64,000 bases of DNA, from positions 149,555,205 to 149,619,204 of the forward strand of contig CM060964.1 of NCBI GenBank assembly GCA_030765045.1, in the 5' to 3' direction. Numbering within the stretch: position 1 is the first letter of the stretch; each line of letters begins with the position of its first letter. This stretch comes from Tenodera sinensis (taxonomy: Eukaryota > Arthropoda > Insecta > Mantodea > Mantidae). Under the pieces are notes generated by a model. The model did not search any database. It was not told the DNA's origin and saw nothing but the letters and a program-made list of their open reading frames with translations. Shown here in pieces: positions 10,036 through 19,189 of the stretch. The translations under genes and the position numbers were made by a program.

Positions 10036-11334
10036 ATGGCACACCAAAACATTAAAAGAAAACGACAGGTTAACGATGAAAAAGAGGTATGCGTAGCGTC
10101 CACAGCTCGTTACCTAGTAATCAGTAGGACGGAAGAGGGACAGTCTTTTTTGAAGGTGAACCCGTTTGTCATCCAATTAGGTCTAGATAAAATAGCCGGC
10201 CCAGTCAAGTCATGTACCCGTATTCGATCAGGATCACTACTTGTTGAAACTTACACGTCCACCCAGTTCGACAAGTTGTTGAAGGCAAAACTACTCCACG
10301 CATACCCGATCCGTGTCGAGAAGCACCGGAGCCTTAACTCTTCCAAGGGCGTCATTACCACCCACTTGTTGGACGGTATGCCGGAGGAGGAGATTCAGGG
10401 TTACCTGGCTGATCAGGGAGTAACCTCTGTTTCTCGAGTCCGAACAAAGCGTGACGGAGCGCTAGTAGATACCCGTACGCTTTTTCTTACCTTTGACCGA
10501 CTCGATCTCCCTCCGAAGATAAAGGCTGGCTATGAGGTCACTAACGTTCGGCCGTATATCCCCCGCCCTATGCGGTGTTTCCAATGCCAACGATATGGCC
10601 ATACTCAGACCTCTTGTAAAACCTCTGTTCCTCTTTGTGTCACCTGTGGCAAAGATGCCCACGAAGGAGCGTGTCCATCTGCTCCTAGCTGTGTTAACTG
10701 TAGAGGTGCCCATCCGGCGACTTCCCGCGATTGTCCACGTTACCTGGACGAGAAGGCTATTCAAGAGCTGCGGGTCAAAGAGCGCTTATCGTTCTCTGAG
10801 GCCCGCAAACGCCACCTTGCTCGGCAGCCGTCGATACTCAAATTTGGTACTTTTAGTTCGGTAGTGTCCACCCCAGTACCAAAGCGGGATGTAAGTACTC
10901 AAACCTTCCCTATAGCCAGCACCACCAACACACCTTCTCGTGCACCATCCACAGCTACAGCCTCAACCAGTACCAGCTCCAAGACTATTCCTACTAGCCC
11001 TCAAACCCGTAAGTTCCGAATTGAACCTAAACAGAGTGACCTTCTCGAAGACCCAACGACCTCTGCCAGTGGGAAGTGTGCTCCTCCTGCCACTTCCCCC
11101 TCTCCTCCCCGGCGCTCATGCTCTCAGGACACCAGAGGGCGTAGTCGGGTGCCACGGGTCTCTCCAACTCCCGCTACCGTAGGCAACCGGTACACAATCC
11201 TATCTTCTGCTACTGGTGACACAGAGCCTCTTCCATCCGAAGAGCCCATGGAGCAAGAACCAACTGCTCCAAAGAGCCCTAGCCCCACGCGCTGCCAGAA
11301 GGGCAAATTAAAGCGCCAACCGTCGGTCAAGTGA
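10036..11334 (+). CDS. LINE ORF1: gag-like RNA-binding protein
   Basis: Uninterrupted 432-codon frame from the ATG at 10036, chosen because its start (MAHQNIKRKRQ) is basic and upstream in-frame sequence reads as 5' UTR. It encodes the nucleic-acid-binding protein that coats element RNA. Residues about 20-175 form an RRM-like or gag core (RYLVISRTEEG at the start). Three zinc knuckles lie at about 179-233: C-x2-C-x4-H-x4-C, C-x2-C-x4-H-x3-C and C-x2-C-x3-H-x6-C. The tail is rich in Ser, Thr and Pro and ends in basic residues (KGKLKRQPSVK). ORF2 starts 33 bases after the stop. The related fragment at 1400-1567 keeps the same C-terminus. The frame is intact, but whether it is expressed is unknown. 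Confidence 0.85.
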   Translation: MAHQNIKRKRQVNDEKEVCVASTARYLVISRTEEGQSFLKVNPFVIQLGLDKIAGPVKSCTRIRSGSLLVETYTSTQFDKLLKAKLLHAYPIRVEKHRSLNSSKGVITTHLLDGMPEEEIQGYLADQGVTSVSRVRTKRDGALVDTRTLFLTFDRLDLPPKIKAGYEVTNVRPYIPRPMRCFQCQRYGHTQTSCKTSVPLCVTCGKDAHEGACPSAPSCVNCRGAHPATSRDCPRYLDEKAIQELRVKERLSFSEARKRHLARQPSILKFGTFSSVVSTPVPKRDVSTQTFPIASTTNTPSRAPSTATASTSTSSKTIPTSPQTRKFRIEPKQSDLLEDPTTSASGKCAPPATSPSPPRRSCSQDTRGRSRVPRVSPTPATVGNRYTILSSATGDTEPLPSEEPMEQEPTAPKSPSPTRCQKGKLKRQPSVK

Positions 11335-11367
11335 CCCTAGACGACAGCTTATCCCATTTGTCCTAGT

Positions 11368-14300
11368 ATGTCCATTATTCAATGGAATATACGTGGCATA
11401 TGTGCGCGTAGAGCTGGCTTAACATCACTTTGTAATTCGCTGTCCCCTACTATTCTGTGCCTGCAGGAGACCAAGCTTCGCCAGCAACACTCTTTCACGT
11501 TTTCTGGGTTTATTCCGGTGCGTTATGACCTCCCACCGGAACCCGGTACTCCTGCACATGGAGGTGTCATGCTCCTCGTTCGCAACGACGTTTTTTACCA
11601 GCCAGTCATGCTCACCACTCCATTGCAAGCTGTTGCTGTTACTCTGAGATTACCAGGCTTTTCTTTTACCCTCTGTTCCCTTTATCTACCGCCTAATTCC
11701 CCCTTCGCTATAGGGGACCTGTCCCATCTAGTGTCCCAGCTCCCAACACCCTATCTGCTGTTGGGAGACTTTAATGCCCACCACCCTCTTTGGGGTTCAC
11801 CTCGGGCGTGCGCAAGGGGGCCGTCCTAGTCGATTTTTTCACACAGAAATCGCTGTCTCTTCTAAACACTGGTGAACCGACTTTCCTTTCTGATTCTACT
11901 GGCACTCTCTCCCACCTGGACCTCTCAATTTGCTCAGCTCAGCTTCCACATCGTTTTGAGTGGAACGTCGTCTCTGACACCTTCTCCAGCGACCATTTTC
12001 CATGTAGTATCAGCTTCCTGTCGCACCACGTGCCTTCTCCACGTGTACCCTCCTGGCGACTGAACAGAGCGAACTGGTCCCTTTATACTCGTTTGGCTGT
12101 TTTGATGATCGCTTCTTCGCAGACATTGACCAGATGGTGGCCCACCTCACATCCGTCGTTGTTGCCGCTGCCGAGCGTGCCATGCCTCGGTCGTCTGGGC
12201 ACCCGAGAGGTTTGCCGGTCCCTTGGTGGACCGAGGAATGCCGAGCGGCCGTCCGTGCGCGACGGGCGGCTTTGAGGGTGTTTCGGCGCCACCCTACACT
12301 TGAGAATCTGGTCGCTTTTAAGCGATCTCGCGCCAGAGCTCGTCGCGTCATCCAGGCGAGTAAGAGGACATCCTGGCTCCGTTTTGTTGAGTCATTTAAT
12401 CCATCCACGCCCTCGGCTGTCGTTTGGGATAAGCTTCGCCGTGTGGCCGGCAAAGCTTTGTCGGTTACCGTACCTGGCTTACGGATCCAGAACACCACCA
12501 TTGTTTGCCCTAGAGCTATCGCTGACACTCTGGGCAACGCCTTTGCTGATGTGTCAGGCTCTTCGCACTACCACCCGGATTTTCTACCCATCAAAAATAG
12601 CTTCGAATCTCATAAACTTTGCTTTAACTCTACCAACCGGGAGAGTTACAACGCCTTTTTCACCATGCCGGAGTTGGAGCGGGCCTTGGGCTCCTCCAAA
12701 CCCTCCGCTCCTGGGCCGGATGGTGTCCATCTTTTAATGTTGCAGCACCTGTCATCAGCTGGCAAACTCTTCCTCTTAGATGTGTATAACCGTATCTGGC
12801 GTACAGCAGCATTTCCATGTGCTTGGCGCGGAGGCACCATCGTCCCGATTTTAAAACCTGGGAAGGATCGCCATCTACCTTCCAGCTATCGTCCGATCCC
12901 CCTCACCAGTGTGATCTGCAAGGTGATGGAGCGCATGATCAATGGACGATTGACGTGGTGGCTTGAATCCCAACATTTGCTGTCCAATGTTCAGGGCGGT
13001 TTTCGTCGCTTCCGTTCAACGGTCGACCATTTAGTCTCACTATCCACGCACATCATGGACGGTTTTCTGAGGAAGAGCCAAACGGTTGCGGTATTTTTCG
13101 ATCTAGAGAAGGCCTATGACACGTGCTGGAGGTATGGCATTCTTCGCACCCTCCATAGATGGGGCATTCGTGGCCGACTGCCCCTTTTTATTCGGGAGTT
13201 CATTCGGGATAGTCTTTCGCGTACGGGTGGGTTCAGTTTTATCTCGTGTTTTTAATCAAGAGAACGGAGTACCGCAGGGCTCGGTACTCAGCGTCACACT
13301 ATTTGCTATTGCCATCAATCCCATTGTGGAGTGCGTTCCTGCTGGTGTGTCATCTTCCTTGTTTGTGGATGACTTCGCCATTTACTCTAATTCTCGGCGG
13401 ACTCATCTTCTTGAGCGGCGCCTCCAACTCTGTCTTGATCGCCTCTTTACTTGGAGTGTGGAAAACGGCTTTAGGTTCTCCGCCGAGAAGACCGTCTGCG
13501 TGAACTTCTGGCGCCGGAAGGTCTTTCGCCCGCCTTCTCTTCACCTCGGTCCAGATGTTCTCCCTTTTGCAGACGAGGCGAAATTTTTGGGATTGGTGTT
13601 TGACAGGAAGCTTAGCTGGTCCTCTCATATATCATATCTGAAGGCCAGGTGTGACCGTTCTCTTAGTGTTTTACGTGTTTTAAGTGGCACATCATGGGGA
13701 GCCGATCGGACTGTTCTTTTAAGATTATATCGTTCTTTGGTCCGATCTAAACTTGATTATGGTTGTATTGTGTATTCGTCAGCTCGGCTATCCGTTTTAA
13801 AACGTCTTGATCCCATTCTCCACCGTGTTATACGATTGAGTATTGGCACCTTTCCTACAAGCCCGGTTCTCAGCCTATGTGCGGAAGCTGCTGAACCCCC
13901 GCTTTCTTATCGGTGGGATGTCCTTCTCTGCAACTACGCTTGCAGACTTTCTAGCCTGCCAGAACACCCGTCTTTTAGTTCGTTTTTTAATGATACTTTG
14001 GACCGCCAATACTCATCGAGCTCCCTGGCCCTGCTCCCTCCTGGCGTTCGATTTCGTTTACTGCTTCGGCTGTTGGACGTAGATTTACCGGCGACATATC
14101 CCAAGGGAGAAACCCGATTTCCCCCGTGGCTTCGTTCGGTGACGCACATTGACCTAGGTTTGCTGTCCAGGCCGAAATCGTCGACGCCAGATTCAGTTCT
14201 TCCTTCGGCCTTTTTACATGTGCAGGCGCAGTTAGGACCCGGTACTTTTATTTACACTGATGGCTCCAAGGACGATCGGGGAGTAGGATGTGCTTTTATT

Positions 14301-15053
14301 CATGGCCGCGAGAGTTTTAGATTTCGTCTTTTACCGCAGTGCTCGATTTTTACGGCAGAGCTTTTTAGTATTTACCAAGCTCTTTTATATGTTCATCGGC
14401 AGGCGTTCCGGCGCTGCATTATTTGTTCTGATTCTTTAAGTGCCCTTGAAAGCCTACGGACGCTGTACAGTTACCATCCCTTGGTGCAGCGTGTCCAGGA
14501 CTACCTTCATGCCCTCGCCAATGCTGGCACTAGCGTCTCCTTTGTGTGGGTACCTGGACACGTAGGCTTGCAGGGAAATGAGGCTGCCGATTCTGCGGCA
14601 AAGGGAGCAGTTTTAGCACCCAGGATTTTTAGCTCTTCCGTTCCCTCTGACGATTTTGGCGCCTTTTTACGTCAGGCCCTCCTCTCACGGTGGAGTGGTA
14701 CCTGGCATGATGTTCAGGGGAATAAACTTCGGGAGGTGAAATCGCTCCCTGTTACCTGGAGGACTTCCTCGCGTGCCTCCCGCCGCGAGGAAGTGATTTT
14801 AGCTAGATTGCGTATCGGGCACTGCCGTTTTAGCCATGGTCACCTTTTATCCTGTGACGCTGCACCACTCTGTGCTCATTGTCATGAGCCTCTGACGGTG
14901 CGGCATGTTTTAATTCAGTGTCAGCATTCAAGCCAGCTCCGTGACTCACTGGGCCTGCCAGCCACCCTGGCTGAGGTGCTGGCAGACAATACAGGTGCTG
15001 TGGAGCGTGTGTTACGTTTTATGCGTTTCAGCGGAATGTACTCTCGTGTATGA
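11368..15053 (+). pseudogene. LINE ORF2: APE endonuclease - reverse transcriptase - RNase H, three frameshifts
   Basis: Polyprotein that nicks the target and copies element RNA. It starts at the ATG at 11368 with the endonuclease (IIQWNIRGI; LLGDFNAHHPLWGS at about 11758). Frame changes occur near 11815 (in a G run), near 12097 and near 13210. RT motifs follow in order: PGPDGVHLLML (about 12712), VFFDLEKAYDTCW (about 13095), GVPQGSVLSVTLF (about 13267) and the catalytic FVDDFAIY (about 13360). RNase H has YTDGSK (about 14255), AELFSIYQAL, SDSLSAL and WVPGHVGLQGNEAAD. A Cys/His knuckle lies near 14860-14930. About 1,228 codons in total, as expected for I-like ORF2. All catalytic signatures look kept, so decay is recent, but the frame breaks prevent a full product. 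Confidence 0.88.
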
Positions 15054-15296
15054 CTGATACGGATCATTTGTGTTTTTAAATTTGGGTGATGATGCGAGAT
15101 TTTATCAATTAATGTGATCCTGCGCTTCCGTTTTCGCTAAATGTGCAGTTGCTGACACTATTGGTGACGGTTTTAATGTTTTTATTGTTTTTAGTTGTAG
15201 ACGTGATTGTCTAGTTTCTACTTTTTAATGCTTTTAGTGTTGCTTGGGCGCTAATGACCATAGCAGTTGAGCGCCCTAAAGCCATATTCATTCATT
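15054..15296 (+). other. LINE 3' UTR and tail
   Basis: 243 bases between the ORF2 stop and the insertion boundary, T-rich, ending in an ATTCATTCATT tail instead of poly(A). The run of C at 15297-15302 matches the C run at the 5' side. Confidence 0.7.
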
Positions 15297-15302
15297 CCCC
15301 CC

Positions 15303-16400
15303 GCTTATATGTGAGTGATCGCGAACCTTCCAATTATCTTCTGTAAATTCATGTCCACACAAGTAGCATATTGCAGAAGCATTGAATGATTCTTGTTCTT
15401 CAGCTCTAAGATTAAGAGGTTTTGCAGATTTGTATAAGTCACTAATTTTATTTGCCAGATCCATCAGGCATTCCATAAACATAAGGTTCAGTAGGAAGGG
15501 TTGTTTCCAGTTGTTCAACACTGGACGACGGTTTCACATAAATGCAAAAGCTCATAGGAGAATGACTTTGATAGGGAGTTGTGTGGGAAGTTTCAGGACT
15601 AGAAGAGCAGGTATGGAGAGGGGTGAGAATGCATTCAGGATCAGCGTATATAACATAAGGAAGTTTCAACATCCTCTCGAAATTCTTGAATTTAACGAGA
15701 GTTGTCCTTAGTAGGCATAACGCATCTAGGAATACCATGCTGTTTACAATTTCTCTGTGCTCTGCTGATTTTTTTCATTCCACTTCGTCCATATTGGTCA
15801 TCAAAATGGCTGAAACATCTTTTACATACACAAATTCGACCATCATGTTTAGTTTTCAGCTGACGAAATATTCTCTCAAGATTCTTTATATAAGCATAGT
15901 GATGTCTGTCAGTAGCATCACTCAACAGAAGGAGATCGCAATGATCATCTAATTCTTCATCAATCACGTTTATTGGAAACTCTTCTTGCTTACAGAACGA
16001 GATCGCGATGATCATCTAATTCTTCATCAATCACCTTTATTGGAAACTCTTCATGCTTATCATCAACTCCAAACACTTTTATGGACATATTATTGAGTTT
16101 TTCAAATTTAGCGATTTCACCCAAGCTCGTAGGAAACGAGACACATGAAAAATCGTACTTCTCTTGGAGATTCTTGTTCTTGCTAACACGCTGAGGATCC
16201 TTTCGAATGAACTTTGCAAGAATAGCATACATAAAGCATTTCTCATCTTTGTAGTTCTGAGGGTTTGTACAGGCTTTTCTCTCATCCAAAGATGACGGTA
16301 GAGGAATATAGCTGCTCCCTCGAAGAAGATTATACTTGTCAATACAAAGTCGAACACCATCAACATTCAGTGGAACCCAATTACTACCTTTCAGCTAACT
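15303..16400 (-). pseudogene. Polinton-type DNA polymerase B, N-terminal block
   Basis: Amino-terminal part of the polymerase whose remainder lies at 9571-6570. From about 16400 leftward: SSYIPLP and DEKCFMYAIL (an N-terminal domain usual in insect Polinton polymerases), FPTSLGEIAKFEKLN, a C-x2-C finger (CVCKRCFSHF), then YADPECIL at about 15660, which is the exonuclease I motif with D and E. Near the end is CYLCGHEF followed by VRDHSHISGG, an endonuclease VII-like zinc finger that family members carry inside the polymerase. The 5.7-kb LINE starts right after it. A 67-bp tandem duplication at 15932-16065 shifts the frame, and another shift lies near 15700. The true start is not visible; upstream sequence to about 16470 looks degraded. 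Confidence 0.85.
15932..16065. repeat. 67-bp tandem duplication inside the polymerase gene
   Basis: 15932-15998 is repeated at 15999-16065 with a few substitutions (GAGATCGC[A/G]ATGATCATC at each start). Because 67 is not a multiple of three it changes the reading frame of the polymerase remnant. Confidence 0.92.
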
Positions 16401-16469
16401 TTCTTCCATTTCAACACGGAGTTTCTGAATTTTTTTCCAAGATGGCTTCCAAGTCACTATAATAATGGT

Positions 16470-16972
16470 TTTGTCCGTTACGTCTCCTGTAGAAAATGAA
16501 AATTTCCTCAACTGACTCCTCCACGCTTTCAATGATGTCCGAGGAAGAAATAAGAAAAATAAAACAGTTTACTCATCTGATCACTTCACGCCCCGCCGCC
16601 CCACCCATGATGCTTGTCGAAGAAAGAAGAAAAATAGAAATAATATAGGAAGACGTTAACTCTGCTGCTAGACTTTAACTCTAGTGCTGGTCTCCAGCCC
16701 AGATAAAAGAGGAGAGGCGTCTACACCTAAGATCTTAAATTAAGTATATTCTGATTAACCTTATATAAAACAAAGGCTCGTGTGACAATACTATTAAGGA
16801 TATCCTACAACATGTCTTACAAATACTGAAGTATATGTACTTCAACATCATTGGTTAGAACATATTTTAGTGCTAGTTTAAGGCTCTATAAAACGTTAGA
16901 AAAACAATAATGTTGAATAAAGCTATAAAAGAATACTTTAAAAGAAACAGGTTAGATTAAAATACGTGGGGA
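16470..16972. other. Non-coding stretch, nothing recognised
   Basis: Moderately AT-rich sequence with no reading frame of note and no inverted termini, between the polymerase start and the (GGT)n tract. Confidence 0.5.
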
Positions 16973-17106
16973 TGGCGGTGGTGGTGGCGGTGGTGGTGGT
17001 GGTGGTGGTGGTGGTGTTAGTTATGATGGTTGTAAAGGACATGGTGATGGTGGTGTTGTAGGTTATGGCGGCGTTGGTGGTGTTGATGGTTGTGGTGGTG
17101 CAGGTT
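16973..17106. repeat. (GGT)n microsatellite, interrupted
   Basis: GGT triplets with GGC, GTT and GAT variants. The first 55 bases are the purest; the right part is degenerate. It ends 8 bases before the CR1-like RT fragment. Confidence 0.9.
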
Positions 17107-17113
17107 GTGCAAA

Positions 17114-17850
17114 TTGCATTAATTACTCCAAATGTCTCTTGTATGCTGACTATCTAAAATTATACAGGACAATTAGTAAATACTGGCGATATAATGAAAT
17201 TACAATCTGATCTGTATAATATTTATAAATGGAGCTTGGAAAACAAACTTTACTTCAATGTTAAGAAATTCTCCTTTATGATATATACCGGAAGCAAGCA
17301 ACAATTACACTCTAAATATTATTTAAATCGCTCTCCACATGCAAGAGTATATTCTGTCGGGGACTTAGGTGTTACCATGACCCAGAATCTCTCTTTTAAT
17401 CAAGACATTATAAATATAACCAATGATTCTTTTAAGAAACTTGGTTTTGTGTTCAGGATCTGATCCAAAAAAAGTTCCGCTCATACTTATATTACAAGAC
17501 TCAGGGCGTTTTTTTTATAATCAAAACTTACCGTATAGTCAACTGCTTAATGAATTCAAAATAGTCTCACTATCTGATTGTAGAGTATTAACTGAACAAT
17601 TATTTCTGTATGAACTCACAAATGCCTGGTAACCACTAAAGAACTGATTGACAGAATATATTTTAATGTCAGTACTACTAATTTTAGAAATTGACAGCTG
17701 TTTCAATTTAGGACTCCAAAAACGTCATCCCATAAAAAAATCTTCCGTTCTTAGGTTCTGTGCGAATTACAATAAACTTTCAACTAAAATAGAGCTGAGT
17801 TTTTGCTTAGCATACAAAGCAGTTTGAAAAACAGCTAAATATGGGAATTA
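17114..17850 (+). pseudogene. CR1-like LINE reverse transcriptase, C-terminal fragment
   Basis: Starts in the catalytic region as CLLYADYLKLYR (about 17130-17165), where the second aspartate of the usual YADD box is Y. It continues with LQSDLYNIYKWSLENKLYFN (about 17198) and GDLGVTMTQNLSFNQDI (about 17360), the thumb region typical of CR1/Jockey-like RTs, ending with LGFVFR at about 17440-17460. A frame change near 17460 leads to weaker C-terminal matches up to about 17850. Same orientation as the CR1-like fragment at 3978-5196. The catalytic change and frame breaks mean no activity. The Polinton block lies between the two halves, but the missing RT centre means a simple interruption is not shown. 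Confidence 0.75.
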
Positions 17851-18044
17851 TTTGCATGTGATTTTCACTTGTATCGCATATTGTCATCTGCAGCATCAGT
17901 ATAACATTTGCAATTCTAGTTTGATGAAGGCCATGCACTCTCCAATGGCCGAAAGCTCAGTGTTTTTAAACCTCACACGACTGATCACCCGTGAAGCCTT
18001 AATAAGAAAGAAATCGATGTATGGACTGACGCAAGGAGGCATGG

Positions 18045-18230
18045 ATGACTGACTGACTGACCGACTGACTGACCGACTGGCTTACCGGCTGACTGACCGG
18101 CTGGCTGACCGGTTGGCTGGCTGACCGACTGACTGACTGACTGACTAACTGACCGACTGACTGACCGGCAGGCTGGCTGGCCGACTGACTGACCGGCTGA
18201 CTGACCAACTGACTGACCGACTGACTATCC

Positions 18231-18261
<31 letters not shown>

Positions 18262-18310
18262 TGACCGACTTACTGACCGTCTGACTGGCTGGCTGACTGA
18301 CTTCCTGACT
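18045..18310. repeat. Tetranucleotide satellite of CTGA/CTGG/CCGA variants
   Basis: Repeats of GACTGACTGACCGGCTGG-like phrases with period 4 and ill-defined higher periods. Long frames on the minus strand that read as Ser-Val-Ser-Gln repeats are by-products. Confidence 0.95.
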
Positions 18311-18426
18311 TCCTTCCGTCCTTCCCTCATTCGCTTCCTACTTCCTTCCCTCCTTCCTTGCCTCCTTCCTTCCCTCCTTCCCTTCCTCCTTCCCTCCTTC
18401 CTTTCTTCGCTCCTTCCTTACTCCCT
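18311..18426. repeat. Pyrimidine tract, (CTTC/CCTT)n
   Basis: Almost pure C/T on the plus strand with CTTCCTTCC periodicity. It joins the CTGA satellite to a LINE 5' end fragment. Confidence 0.95.
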
Positions 18427-18430
18427 TGCA

Positions 18431-18779
18431 CCAGCTCATGCAGTGCCCCCTCCCCGGTACTGACCTTTATCAGCGGAAACGGACGCAGATCCTATATTAT
18501 GATAACCAGGGCCTGGGAATTACGCGGTTACCCTGTCACCCCTTACGTCTACCCACCGAGCTACATCCCGCGCGTAGGTTATCCATTAGATTATGTACAG
18601 GAGAGTATCGCGTGGGAGGTCAAACACAAAAGTGGACCTAAGTGCATTGGGCGTTCAGCATATGCTCTCTCACCCCTTAGAGAAACCCAATCGAGAGTAT
18701 GGCTCGGGACCCCGGGTGCGCCATATTACCGGTACTGCAGGTACTACCGTATTAGGCTCCTGTGGGACCCTGACCTTGC
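18431..18779 (-). mobile_element. Isolated 5' UTR fragment of the I-like LINE
   Basis: About 350 bases closely matching 22523-22855, the 5' end of the inverted LINE copy. Shared words include CCTATAT/CCTATATTAT, GGGAATTAC, TCAAACACAAAAGTGGACC and GGCTCGGGACC. The outer part also resembles 9590-9660 of the nearly complete LINE, in opposite orientation. No ORF1 follows; the fragment ends at the pyrimidine tract. Its 5' end abuts GGATG satellite, as in the other inverted copy. A LINE copy reduced to its 5' end is unusual, because incomplete insertion normally leaves 3' ends, so a later deletion or satellite-driven rearrangement is likely. Confidence 0.8.
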
Positions 18780-19182
18780 GGATGGGATGCGATGGATGGG
18801 ATGAACGGCATTGGTGGGATGGGACGGAATGGATGAGACGGGATAAATGGAATGGAATGGGTGAGATGGGGTGGATGAAATGGAATGTTTGGGATGGGAT
18901 GGATGAGATGTGATGGATGGCATGGGGTGGAATAGATGTTACTGATGGGATGGATGGGATGAGATGGAAGGGATGGGATGGGGAGGAATGGAAGGGATGT
19001 GATGGGTGTGGGATAATGGAATGAAATAGGATGGATGCGATGGGATGGATGGAATAGGATGGATTCTGGGACGCGATGGGAGTGACGAAACGGAATGGAT
19101 GGGATGGATGGGATTGGGTGGATGGTATGGGATAGATGGGATGGATGGGATGGATTGGATGGATGGTATGGGATGAATGCAC
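18780..19182. repeat. GGATG-type satellite, short block
   Basis: GGATGGGAT/GGATGGATGAGATGGGATG variants for about 400 bases, of the same family as the long array at 22856-32555. It lies between the LINE 5' fragment and the 3' side of the inverted LINE copy. Confidence 0.95.
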
Positions 19183-19189
19183 GACAGCA

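Larger units (their letters stand above)
9583..15296 (+). mobile_element. Nearly complete I-like LINE (non-LTR retrotransposon with RNase H)
   Basis: A 5.7-kb unit with a 5' UTR (9583-10035), ORF1, ORF2, a 3' UTR and a short (CATT)n-like tail (ATTCATTCATT ending at 15296). It interrupts the DNA polymerase gene. Runs of C flank both sides (9572-9582 and 15297-15302) and are the likely target duplication, at least 6 bp. Domain order gag(CCHC x3) / APE endonuclease-RT-RNase H-C-terminal zinc knuckle is that of the I/R1-like groups. ORF1 is open but ORF2 has three frame changes, so the copy is not autonomous. It is the youngest-looking of three copies in the window (others at 1400-3455 and 19183-22855). 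Confidence 0.9.
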
